A stretch of 64,000 nt of DNA from GCA-2861595 sp035536185 (GTDB taxonomy: Bacteria; Actinomycetota; Acidimicrobiia; Acidimicrobiales; GCA-2861595). Positions 49,098-56,984 of this stretch are shown one piece after another (the first letter of the stretch is position 1; the number at the start of each line of letters is the position of its first letter). The notes beneath the pieces were generated by a model that had not been told where the DNA came from, searched no databases, and worked only from the letters and a program-made list of their open reading frames with translations. Position numbers and translations under genes: made by a program. Where the stretch lies: positions 1 through 64,000 of the forward strand of contig DATLOM010000031.1 in assembly GCA_035536185.1 (NCBI GenBank). Reading direction: 5' to 3'.

Positions 49098-51314
49098 ATG
49101 CCCACCGTCGACCGTCCTCGAGTCCGCCCCTGGCGACGCCACCAGCCCCAGGCGCCAGGGGTCCTGACCCCTCTGCTCAACGCCTACACCGAGCGTCATC
49201 CGAAGGCGGACGTCACGCTCGTCCAGCGGGCCTATGCCGTGGCCGAGGCCGCCCACCGGGCCCAGGTGCGTCATTCCGGCGAGGCCTACATCTCCCACCC
49301 GCTGGCCGTGGCCACCATCGTGGCCGAGCTGGGCCGCGACGACGTCACCATCGCCGCCGCCCTCCTGCACGACGCGGTGGAGGACACCGCCGTGAGCCTG
49401 GAGGACGTGACCCGGGACTTCGGCCCCGTGGTGGCGGCCATCGTCGACGGCGTCACCAAGCTCGACCGTGTCCACTTCGAGTCGAGGGAGGCCCAGCAGG
49501 CGGCCTCCATGCGCAAGATGCTCATGGCCATGGCCCAGGACTGGCGGGTCCTGGTGATCAAGCTGGCCGACCGCCTCCACAACATGCGGACCATCGCCGC
49601 CATGCCCGAGTGGAAGCAGAAGCGCACGGCCGAGGAGACCCTCCACATCTATGCGCCGATGGCCCACCGCCTGGGCATCCAGGAGATCAAGTGGCAGCTC
49701 GAGGACCTGGCCTTCGCCACCCTCCAGCCCAAGCAGTACGCCGAGATCGAGCAGATGGTGGCCGTGCGGGCGCCCGAGCGCGACATCTACCTGACCCAGG
49801 TGATCGAGCAGGTGCAGGGGCGCCTGTCCGAGCTCCGGATCGACGGCGAGGTGACGGGTCGTCCGAAGCCGCTGTGGTCCATCTACGAGAAGATGGTGGT
49901 CAAGGGCAAGGAGTTCGACGCCATCTTCGACCTGGTGGGCATCCGGGTCCTGGTGGACTCGGTCAAGGACTGCTACGCCGCCCTGGGGTCCATCCATGCC
50001 ACGTGGAAGCCGGTGCAGGGCCGGTTCAAGGACTACATCGCCATGCCCAAGTTCAACCTCTACCAGTCGCTGCACACCACCGTCATCGGGCCCCAGGGAA
50101 AGCCCCTCGAGGTTCAGATCCGCACCCGGGAGATGCACGACCGGGCCGAGTACGGGATCGCCGCCCACTGGGGCTACAAGGAGAACGCCTCGTCCACCGA
50201 CGTCGCCTGGCTGAACCGCATCGTCGACTGGCAGCAGGAGACGGCCGACCCGGCCGAGTTCTTCAAGACCCTGAAGCTCGACCTGGAACAGGACGAGGTC
50301 TTCGTCTTCACCCCAAAGGGAGACGTGGTCACCCTGCCCATGGGCGCCACGCCCATCGACTTCGCCTACTCCATCCACACCGAGGTGGGCCACCGCTGCA
50401 TCGGCGCCCGGGTGAACGGCCGGTTGTCGCCGCTCGACTCCCAGCTCCAGTCCGGCGACACCGTCGAGGTGTTCACGTCGAAGGTGCCCAACGCCGGCCC
50501 CTCACGCGACTGGCTCAAGATCGTGGTCACCCCGCGGGCCCGCAACAAGATCCGCCAGTGGTTCTCCCGTGAGCGGCGCGAGGACGCCATCGAGAACGGC
50601 CGGGAGGATCTCAACAAGGCGCTGCGCAAGGAAGGCCTGCCCGTCCAGAAGCTGGCGTCGTTGTCGGTGCTCGACAAGATGGCCGTGACCATGAACTACG
50701 CCGACCTGGAGGCGCTCCACGCCGCCATCGGCGAGGGCCACGTGTCGGCCCGGTCCGTGGCCCAGCGGGTGGCCCGGGAGATGCGGGGTGGCGACGCCGA
50801 GGAGCAGTTGCCCTCGACGGCCCGCCAGCCCCGCCGGCCCACGGCCCGCCAGTCCGTGGGGGTCCACGTCGAGGGCCTCGACGACCTGATGGTGCGCCTG
50901 TCCCGCTGCTGCACCCCGGTACCGGGCGACGAGATCATCGGCTTCGTCACCCGGGGTCGGGGCGTCTCGGTGCACCGGGCCGACTGCGCCAACGCCCTGT
51001 CCCTGTCCGCAGACCACACCGACCGCCTGATCGAGGTCGAGTGGGACCGTGAGCGCACCGGTGTGTTCGTCGCCGCCATCGAGGTGAAGGCCCTGGACCG
51101 CTCCCGCCTCCTGGCCGACGTGGCGAGGCTCCTGGCCGAGCACCACCTCAACATCCTGGCCAGCTCGACCCACACCGCCTCCGACCGCGTCAGCACCATG
51201 CGCTTCGACTTCGAGCTGGCCGACCCCGCCCACCTCGACTCCCTGCTGACGTCGATCAAGCGCCTCGACAGCGTCTACGACACCTACCGCATCCTCCCCG
51301 GCCGGGCCACCTGA
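49098..51314 (+). CDS. relA: Bifunctional (p)ppGpp synthetase/hydrolase (RSH)
   Basis: The stringent-response enzyme. 738 residues. Hydrolase HD domain: RHSGEAYISHPLAVATIVAE, AAALLHDAVEDTAVSLEDVT and MLMAMAQDWRVLVIKLADRL, with the metal His/Asp pairs present, so hydrolysis should work. Synthetase: GRPKPLWSIYEKMVVKGKEF, IFDLVGIRVLVDSVKDCYAA, WKPVQGRFKDYIAMPKFNLY, QSLHTTVIGPQGKPLEVQIR. TGS domain DEVFVFTPKGDVVTLPMGAT, zinc-finger region RLSRCCTPVPGDEIIGFVTR, ACT domain at the end (LLADVARLLAEHHLNILASS). Full length, directly after apt. Confidence 0.96.
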   Translation: MPTVDRPRVRPWRRHQPQAPGVLTPLLNAYTERHPKADVTLVQRAYAVAEAAHRAQVRHSGEAYISHPLAVATIVAELGRDDVTIAAALLHDAVEDTAVSLEDVTRDFGPVVAAIVDGVTKLDRVHFESREAQQAASMRKMLMAMAQDWRVLVIKLADRLHNMRTIAAMPEWKQKRTAEETLHIYAPMAHRLGIQEIKWQLEDLAFATLQPKQYAEIEQMVAVRAPERDIYLTQVIEQVQGRLSELRIDGEVTGRPKPLWSIYEKMVVKGKEFDAIFDLVGIRVLVDSVKDCYAALGSIHATWKPVQGRFKDYIAMPKFNLYQSLHTTVIGPQGKPLEVQIRTREMHDRAEYGIAAHWGYKENASSTDVAWLNRIVDWQQETADPAEFFKTLKLDLEQDEVFVFTPKGDVVTLPMGATPIDFAYSIHTEVGHRCIGARVNGRLSPLDSQLQSGDTVEVFTSKVPNAGPSRDWLKIVVTPRARNKIRQWFSRERREDAIENGREDLNKALRKEGLPVQKLASLSVLDKMAVTMNYADLEALHAAIGEGHVSARSVAQRVAREMRGGDAEEQLPSTARQPRRPTARQSVGVHVEGLDDLMVRLSRCCTPVPGDEIIGFVTRGRGVSVHRADCANALSLSADHTDRLIEVEWDRERTGVFVAAIEVKALDRSRLLADVARLLAEHHLNILASSTHTASDRVSTMRFDFELADPAHLDSLLTSIKRLDSVYDTYRILPGRAT

Positions 51315-51321
51315 CGCGCCA

Positions 51322-51347
51322 CCGCCGCCGGGCGGGGCCGGCGGCGG
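51322..51347. terminator. 10-bp-stem hairpin after relA
   Basis: CCGCCGCCGG, a 6-base loop and CCGGCGGCGG. It lies 8 bases past the relA stop and 46 before the convergent CAP-protein stop, so it can end both units. Confidence 0.6.
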
Positions 51348-51392
51348 GGCTGGTCGTGGGTGCCCCCTGAGGGGCGGGGGAGAGCTGGGGGG

Positions 51393-52175
51393 CTAGCGGC
51401 TGCGCTTGGCGGTGCGGGCCCGGCGGGGGGACTGGGCCTTGGTCGCCCGCTTCTTCGAGGACTTGGCCTTGGTGGCCTTGGTCTTGGAGGACTTGGCCTT
51501 GGTGGCCTTGGCCTTGGAGGACTTGGGCTTGGCCGCGGTGGCCTTGTCCGACTCAGGGGTCATGAAGTTCTGGGTGACGTAGAGGGTGCCGGCCTCGTCC
51601 TGGACCACCGAGAACCCGGCCTGGGTGAAGCCGCCGTTCAAGATGTTGGCCCGGTGGCCGGGGCTGTTCATCAGCCGGCGGTGGGCATCTTCGAGCGAGG
51701 AGTTCATGGCCACGTTCTCACCACGGCTGGAGGACCGAAGCGAGGCGCGGGTGGAGTCGCTGAAGTAGCCGTCGTTGTGCCAGATGGTGCGCTTGGAGGC
51801 CATGTCCCTGGAGTGGGGATGGGCAATGGCCACCACGTCGCCGCGCATGGACAGCCCGCGCAGGCCATGGGAGCCCCGCTCGGAGTTGACCAGCTGCATG
51901 AGCCGATCGGCTGCCCCCGAGACCTCGGAGATGGAGCGAGCCGGGGCCGGGGCCGGAGCAGGAGCCGGCTTGGCCGCGGGCTGGGGTGAGGAGGAGGGCG
52001 GGGGGGAGGAGGAGGGCTGGGGGGATGGGGACGGGGAGGTGGAAGGCGCCGGTGCGGGGGCCATGCAGCCACCGATGGCTCCGAGCACCCCACAGTCAGC
52101 AGCGGAGGCCGAGCCGCTGGAAAGCAGCGACAAAGGCAGGGACAGGATGGCGATGGATGCGAGGCGCTTGATCAT
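51393..52175 (-). CDS. Secreted CAP-domain (SCP/PR-1) protein with Lys-rich tail
   Basis: A 260-residue secreted protein from ATG 52175. Signal peptide 1-25 (IAILSLPLSLLSSGSASAA). A Pro/Ser/Ala linker (38-75) leads to a CAP domain (about 80-205): RLMQLVNSERGSHGLRGLSM, AIAHPHSRDMASKRTIWHND, RGENVAMNSSLEDAHRRLMN and SPGHRANILNGGFTQAGFSV, YVTQNFM. The CAP cleft His/Glu residues are present (AHPHS, GEN, GHR). The last 50 residues are a repeated Lys/Ala/Ser tail (KAKSSKTKATKAKSSKKRAT), which would bind anionic wall polymers or DNA. CAP proteins in bacteria are mostly of unknown role. Confidence 0.85.
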   Translation of the reverse strand: MIKRLASIAILSLPLSLLSSGSASAADCGVLGAIGGCMAPAPAPSTSPSPSPQPSSSPPPSSSPQPAAKPAPAPAPAPARSISEVSGAADRLMQLVNSERGSHGLRGLSMRGDVVAIAHPHSRDMASKRTIWHNDGYFSDSTRASLRSSSRGENVAMNSSLEDAHRRLMNSPGHRANILNGGFTQAGFSVVQDEAGTLYVTQNFMTPESDKATAAKPKSSKAKATKAKSSKTKATKAKSSKKRATKAQSPRRARTAKRSR

Positions 52176-52528
52176 GAAAAAGGTGTCGTCTTGGGTGCCT
52201 CTGGGGCTTATCAACCCCCCCCCAACGTGACAACAATGCTTTGGGATACTGACTAGGTGGAGCCACTCCGCATGGCCCTCATAGACACGTTTTAGGCAGA
52301 GAAAGCCTTGTTGTAGCTAGACAACTGGCCGCGGCGACGCCTTTTGATCAGCCGCCAAAGCGGTCAATGAGGCGCCCGTCGGGCGGGTTGAGACGGTTTT
52401 GAAAACCACCCGATCGGAAGTCTTTAGCGGCCCAGGTGGGCGTTGCCGCTGGTCCTTGTCGGCCATGTTGGGCAGACGTTGGGAATGGCTTGATACAACC
52501 CATGGCCGGGGGCGACGAAGCCCTGGGC
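52176..52528 (+). other. 353-bp divergent regulatory region
   Basis: It separates the divergent CAP and matrixin-like genes. It is AT-richer than its flanks and holds a run of nine C at 52214-52222 and a tight hairpin CGCCC-GTC-GGGCG near 52372. Segments such as TTTAGCGGCCCAGG (52422) resemble a segment before the PDPIV gene (TTTGGCGGCTCAGG near 39599), possibly a shared promoter element of secreted-protein genes. No known riboswitch pattern was found. Confidence 0.4.
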
Positions 52529-53431
52529 ATGAACGCAAACACCAACCGAATCGTCCGCAGCGCCGCTGTCGTCGCCGCTCTTCTCTTGGCCATCCCCGCC
52601 GGTGCCGCCGCCGCCGATGCCAGCTCCTCGTCTTCCTCAGAGGTGGTCGCCTTCGCCCCGGCCAAGGCCCGCAAGGCGGCCAAGGCCCGCCGTGCCCCCA
52701 AGCGGGCCCCCAAGCCCCGCAAGGTCTGCACGGGGCGGGGCAAGGCCCGGCGGTGTTCTGTCGTGGCCCCCGCTCCGGCCGCCGCCCCCGCTCCCGCCGC
52801 GGCTCCAGCGCCCGCCCCCGCCCCCGCACCCGCAGCCGCACCCGCCGCGGCTGCCCCCAACGGTGGAGACGCCGGCGCTTTTGGGTTCCTGTTCCCCAAC
52901 GGGGACAACCCCGGCCGCTGGAACCCCTGTGTGGCGGTCCACTACTCGGTCAACGCCTCCAAGGCCCCTGCCGGTGGCGAGGCCGACCTGCGAGAGGCCA
53001 TCGCCCGCCTGGGCTCGGCCACGGGCATCAACTTCGTCTACGACGGTGCGACCTCGGCGGTTCCCAACCGCGGCGAGAGCTCCGGGGCAACCGTGATCGC
53101 CTGGGCCGCTCCGGGTGAGTCCAACCTGCTCACCGGAAGCTCGGCTGGCGTCGGTGGGGCCTCGGGGACCTCCTCGGGTGGCTACATCCGCCTCACCAAG
53201 GGCTTCGTGGTCATCGACTCGACCCGCAACGTGGCCCCCGGCTTCGGTGGCGGCGTCACCCAGGGAGCGCTTCTGATGCACGAGCTCGGCCACATGGTCG
53301 GCCTCGACCACTCCGGTGACCAGGCCCAGGTCATGTACCCGAGCGTCACCTCCCGCACCCCCGCCGACTGGGGCGCCGGCGACCGCAACGGCCTCTCCCA
53401 GGTGGGCGCCAGCAAAGGCTGCCTCAACTAG
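52529..53431 (+). CDS. Secreted matrixin-like zinc metalloprotease
   Basis: A 300-residue secreted protease from ATG 52529. Signal peptide about 1-30 (SAAVVAALLLAIPAGAAAA), then a basic stretch (AKARKAAKARRAPKRAPKPR) and an Ala/Pro linker (about 75-105). The catalytic domain starts near 120: GRWNPCVAVHYSVNASKAPA and AIARLGSATGINFVYDG. Zinc motif H251-ELGHMVGLDH (HExxHxxGxxH) and Met-turn in QVMYPSVTSRTPADW classify it as a metzincin of the M10 (matrixin-like) group. No inhibitory Cys-switch propeptide is evident. Its TAG stop coincides with the CTAG end of repeat element copy B. Confidence 0.85.
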   Translation: MNANTNRIVRSAAVVAALLLAIPAGAAAADASSSSSSEVVAFAPAKARKAAKARRAPKRAPKPRKVCTGRGKARRCSVVAPAPAAAPAPAAAPAPAPAPAPAAAPAAAAPNGGDAGAFGFLFPNGDNPGRWNPCVAVHYSVNASKAPAGGEADLREAIARLGSATGINFVYDGATSAVPNRGESSGATVIAWAAPGESNLLTGSSAGVGGASGTSSGGYIRLTKGFVVIDSTRNVAPGFGGGVTQGALLMHELGHMVGLDHSGDQAQVMYPSVTSRTPADWGAGDRNGLSQVGASKGCLN

Positions 53432-53594
53432 TGCCCTGACCGGCAACGTCTGCCACGTCTCGCCGGCCAGATGACGCCGCTCGCGGCGTTCTCGTCCTTG
53501 ACGTAGCGCACGGCTATGCCTTCGTCCTGCGGCCTTGCGAGCGGCGCCCCTGGCTCGCCGATACGCAGGCGAACGTTACCGGTCACGGCACTAA
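53428..53594. mobile_element. MITE-like element, copy B (167 bp, terminal inverted repeats)
   Basis: Second copy of the element at 23818-23982. Ends: CTAGTGCCCTGACCGGCAAC and, inverted, TTAGTGCCGTGACCGGTAAC; 22 of the first 27 positions pair. Core 53519-53560 shares 41 of 42 bases with copy A. The left CTAG provides the TAG stop of the metalloprotease gene; the right end has decayed to CTAA. Same orientation as copy A. Confidence 0.7.
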
Positions 53595-53744
53595 TCACCT
53601 GACAGCGCACAACCACAGGGCGGGGTCGCACCAGCGGCCCCGCCCTGGTGCGCGCCACGGCGCCGTTTCGGGCGCCCCTTGGCGGTTGGTGGTGGATGCC
53701 GGCATCCAAGGGGAGCCGAGACCGGCCGGCGGTAGGGTGCCCGA

Positions 53745-55007
53745 GTGCCACTGTTCCAGGCGCCGCCAGGCACGTTCGACGTGCTCCCGCCCGCCTCGGC
53801 CAGGTACCAGGCGCTGGTCGCGCGCTTCGCCGCGCACGTGGGGCGGGCCGGCTACGGCCTCGTCCTGAGCCCCATGTTCGAGGACGTAGGCGTCTTCGAA
53901 CGGGTGGGCGAGGCCACCGACGTGGTCAGCAAGGAGATGTACGACTTCCGGGACAAGGGCGACCGCCACCTGGCCCTCCGCCCCGAGGGGACGGCCTCGG
54001 TCGTGCGGGCCTTCGTCCAGCACCACCCGCTCACGCCCTGGAAGGCCTGGTACGTGGCCCCCAACTTTCGCCAGGACCGCCCCCAGGCCGGCCGCTACCG
54101 CCAGCACCACCAGGTCGGCGTGGAGGCCATCGGCACCGACGACCCCGACCTCGACGCCGAAGTCGTGGCCCTGGCCTGGCACTTCTACGCCGCCCTGGGC
54201 CTCACCGGGGTGCAGCTCAGGCTCAACTCCATGGGCGACGAGCAGTGCATGCCCGCCTACCGCCAGGTCCTCGTCGACCACCTCGCCACCAAGGCCGGCG
54301 CCGGCGGCCTCTGCGACGAGCACCGCCCCGCCGACCGCTACACCACCAATCCTCTCCGGGTCCTCGACTGCAAGAAGGAGCCGTGCCGCCAGGCCACGGC
54401 CGACGCCCCGGGCACCGCTGACCACCTATGTGACGCCTGTGAGAACCACTTCGCCAGGGTCCAGCAGGGCCTCGACGCCCTCGACGTCCCCTACATCCTC
54501 GACTTCCGCCTCGTCCGCGGCTTCGACTACTACACCCGTACCGCCTTCGAGCTCCTCCCCACCCACCTCGACGCCACCCAGAACGCCATCGGCGGCGGCG
54601 GCCGCTACGACGGCCTGGCCGAGGCGCTCGGCGGCGACCGGGCCCCCGGCATCGGCTTCGGCCTCGGCATCGAGCGCATCCTTCTCGCCTGCGACGCCGA
54701 GGGCGTCTTCCCCGCACCCGCCAACAGCCCGGAGCTGGGAGTTTTTGTGATCGACACCACCGGCGGCGAAGCAGCTCGAGACCTCAGCTTCGACCTCCGC
54801 TCCGCCGGCATCGCCGCCGACCGCGCCTTCGACAACCGGTCGTGGAAGGCCCAGATGAAACACGCCCAGCGATCCGGAGCCCGCTTGGCGCTGGTAGTCG
54901 AACCCGAAGGCGTCACCATCCGCACCCTCCAGGAGAAGGGCGAGGCCGAAGCCACGGACCGGCAGCACGCCGTGGAGCGCGTGGCCACCCGCCTAGCCGC
55001 CCGGTGA
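53745..55007 (+). CDS. hisS: Histidyl-tRNA synthetase
   Basis: Class II synthetase charging tRNA-His. 420 residues, GTG start at 53745. Motifs: FQAPPGTFDVLPPASARYQA, motif 1 region GYGLVLSPMFEDVGVFERVG, HLALRPEGTASVVRAFVQHH, motif 2 KAWYVAPNFRQDRPQAGRYR, histidine-specific LVRGFDYYTRTAFELL and motif 3 GIGFGLGIERILLACD. A short anticodon-binding domain ends the protein. aspS overlaps by four bases (GTGA), the usual hisS-aspS order. Confidence 0.96.
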   Translation: MPLFQAPPGTFDVLPPASARYQALVARFAAHVGRAGYGLVLSPMFEDVGVFERVGEATDVVSKEMYDFRDKGDRHLALRPEGTASVVRAFVQHHPLTPWKAWYVAPNFRQDRPQAGRYRQHHQVGVEAIGTDDPDLDAEVVALAWHFYAALGLTGVQLRLNSMGDEQCMPAYRQVLVDHLATKAGAGGLCDEHRPADRYTTNPLRVLDCKKEPCRQATADAPGTADHLCDACENHFARVQQGLDALDVPYILDFRLVRGFDYYTRTAFELLPTHLDATQNAIGGGGRYDGLAEALGGDRAPGIGFGLGIERILLACDAEGVFPAPANSPELGVFVIDTTGGEAARDLSFDLRSAGIAADRAFDNRSWKAQMKHAQRSGARLALVVEPEGVTIRTLQEKGEAEATDRQHAVERVATRLAAR

Positions 55008-56755
55008 GCCCGCTCCGCACCGACTACTGCGGCGAGCTCGTCGCCGGAGACATCGGCCGCACCGTCTCACTGTGCGGATGGCTCTCCAGCCGCCGGGAGC
55101 ACGGCGAGTACCTGGCCTTCGTCGACCTCCGCGACCACACCGGGATCGTGCAGTGCGTGGTCGACCATGCCCACGACCTGCGCTCCGAGTACGTGCTCCG
55201 CATCACCGGCACCGTGCGCCTGCGCCCCGAGGGAACCGTCAACCCGAACATCCCCACCGGCGAGGTCGAAGTCGGCGACTGCGAGGTCGAGGTTCTCTCC
55301 AAGGCCGAGCCGCCGCCCTTCCCCGTCACCGACCGCATCGATGCCGACGAGTCCATTCGCCTCCGCCACCGCTACGTCGACCTGCGCCGGCCCCGCATGC
55401 AGCGCAACCTGCGCATCCGGGCCAAGGTCAACTCGGCCCTCCGCCAGGCCATGGAGGCCCAGGGCTTCCTCGAGGTCGAGACCCCCATGCTCATCGCCTC
55501 CACCCCCGAGGGCGCCCGGGACTTCGTGGTCCCCTCCCGCCTCCATCCCGGCTCCTTCTACGCCCTGCCCCAGAGCCCGCAGCTGTTCAAGCAGCTGTGC
55601 ATGGTGGGCGGCGTCGACCGCTACTACCAGATCGCCCGCTGCCTTCGGGACGAGGACCTGCGGGCCGACCGCCAGTTCGAGTTCCTCCAGCTCGACATCG
55701 AGGCCTCCTTCGTCGGCCAGGAGGACATCCTCGGGTTCATCTCCAGCGCCATCACCGCCGCCACCGAAGCGGTGACGGGGGAGCGTCCATCGCAAACCGG
55801 CACCTACGCCGGCATACCCCGCATGACCTGGGCCGACGCCGACGAGCGCTTCGGCACCGACAAGCCCGACCTCCGCTTCGGCATGGAGCTGGTCGACCTG
55901 ACCCAGACCTTCGCGGCCACCGAGTTCAACGCCTTCAAGGCGCCCTGTGTGAAGGGGATCAGGGTCCCCGGCGCCGGGGAGACCACTCGCTCGCGCCTCG
56001 ACAACCTCACCGAGCAGGCCAAGCAGTTCGGCGCCAAGGGACTGGTGTGGATGCGGGTGGGCCCGAGCCTCGCTCTCGACTCCCCGGTGGCCAGGTTCAT
56101 GTCGCAGCAGGAGCAGTCAGCCGTCGCCTTGGGCCTCGCCGCCGAGCCCGGCGACCTCCTCCTCCTCGTGGCCGACCAGCGCCGCACCGTCAACCACGTC
56201 CTCGGCCTCCTACGGCTGGAGCTGGGCCGCCCCGCCGTCAACGAGGGCGGCCTGTCCTTCCTCTGGGTGACGGACTTCCCGCTGTTCGAGTCCATCGCCG
56301 AGGACGGCCGCCCCGTCTCGGCCCACCACCCCTTCACCATGCCCCACCCCGACGACCTCGACCGTCTCGAGGACGAGCCTCTCTCGGTCCGCTCCCAGGC
56401 CTACGACCTGGTGCTCAACGGCTGGGAGCTGGGCTCGGGCAGCGTGCGAATCCACCGCAGCGACGTCCAGCAGCGGATCCTGTCCATGCTCGGCATCCAG
56501 CCCGAGGAGGCCCAGGAGCGCTTCGGCTTCCTGCTCGACGCCTTCCGCCACGGCGCCCCTCCCCACGCCGGATTCGCCTTCGGCATCGACCGCCTGGTCG
56601 CCCTCCTCGCCGGCGAGGAGAACATCCGAGAGGTCATCGCCTTCCCCAAGACCCAGTCCGGCGCCGATCCTCTCACCGGCGCCCCCACCCCCCTCGCCCC
56701 CGCCCAGCTCGCCGAGCTGGGCATCCGCCTCCTCCCGCCGCCGCCGCCCCGTTGA
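55004..56755 (+). CDS. aspS: Aspartyl-tRNA synthetase (bacterial type)
   Basis: Charges tRNA-Asp, and in genomes without AsnRS also tRNA-Asn. 583 residues from GTG 55004, which overlaps hisS; the frame is open further upstream within hisS but homology begins here. N-terminal OB fold: VSLCGWLSSRREHGEYLAFV; motif 1 LRQAMEAQGFLEVETPMLIA; STPEGARDFVVPSRLHPGSF; motif 2 YYQIARCLRDEDLRADRQFE; the bacterial GAD insertion around 290-420; motif 3 HAGFAFGIDRLVALLAGEEN. The end is a short Pro tail. Confidence 0.96.
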   Translation: MSPLRTDYCGELVAGDIGRTVSLCGWLSSRREHGEYLAFVDLRDHTGIVQCVVDHAHDLRSEYVLRITGTVRLRPEGTVNPNIPTGEVEVGDCEVEVLSKAEPPPFPVTDRIDADESIRLRHRYVDLRRPRMQRNLRIRAKVNSALRQAMEAQGFLEVETPMLIASTPEGARDFVVPSRLHPGSFYALPQSPQLFKQLCMVGGVDRYYQIARCLRDEDLRADRQFEFLQLDIEASFVGQEDILGFISSAITAATEAVTGERPSQTGTYAGIPRMTWADADERFGTDKPDLRFGMELVDLTQTFAATEFNAFKAPCVKGIRVPGAGETTRSRLDNLTEQAKQFGAKGLVWMRVGPSLALDSPVARFMSQQEQSAVALGLAAEPGDLLLLVADQRRTVNHVLGLLRLELGRPAVNEGGLSFLWVTDFPLFESIAEDGRPVSAHHPFTMPHPDDLDRLEDEPLSVRSQAYDLVLNGWELGSGSVRIHRSDVQQRILSMLGIQPEEAQERFGFLLDAFRHGAPPHAGFAFGIDRLVALLAGEENIREVIAFPKTQSGADPLTGAPTPLAPAQLAELGIRLLPPPPPR

Positions 56756-56789
56756 GGCGCCCGCCGCTCGTTGAGGCGTCCACCATCAC

Positions 56790-56832
56790 TGCGAGTACAT
56801 AGCGGGCGGATTCCGCCCCCTATGGACTCGCA
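56790..56832. repeat. Intergenic 43-bp palindrome, copy 1
   Basis: TGCGAGT-a-CATAG-c-GGGCGGA-t and its near-complement TCCGCCC-c-CTATG-g-ACTCGCA: 19 of 21 positions pair. It lies 35 bases after aspS. A related palindrome follows at 56883. Confidence 0.75.
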
Positions 56833-56882
56833 ACGGGCTCCGGCCAAGCGCGCCGCTGACAGTCGCCAGCCTCCCGCTTTAC

Positions 56883-56927
56883 TTGCGAGTACATAGCGGG
56901 CCGATTCCGCACCCTATGGACTCGCAA
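56883..56927. repeat. Intergenic 45-bp palindrome, copy 2
   Basis: Same outline as copy 1 with one extra base pair at each end (TTGCGAGT ... ACTCGCAA); the outer 14 pairs are kept and the centre is less symmetric. The two copies are 93 bases apart. They could be terminator hairpins, a dimeric regulator site or copies of a small intergenic repeat. Confidence 0.75.
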
Positions 56928-56984
56928 GCGACGAGGGAGGGCGACAAAACCTGGGCGCCGGCCACCCCAGGCGACTTCCGCTCT

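Noticed and set aside
48540..50393. 617-codon open frame on the minus strand opposite apt and relA
   Set aside because: It is the mirror of two certain genes, has His/Gly/Leu-rich composition typical of antisense frames in GC-rich DNA, and shows no domain.
52176..52528. Possible riboswitch (c-di-GMP or c-di-AMP type) before the metalloprotease gene
   Set aside because: I found no conserved core sequences of these classes; only generic hairpins. A covariance-model search would settle it.
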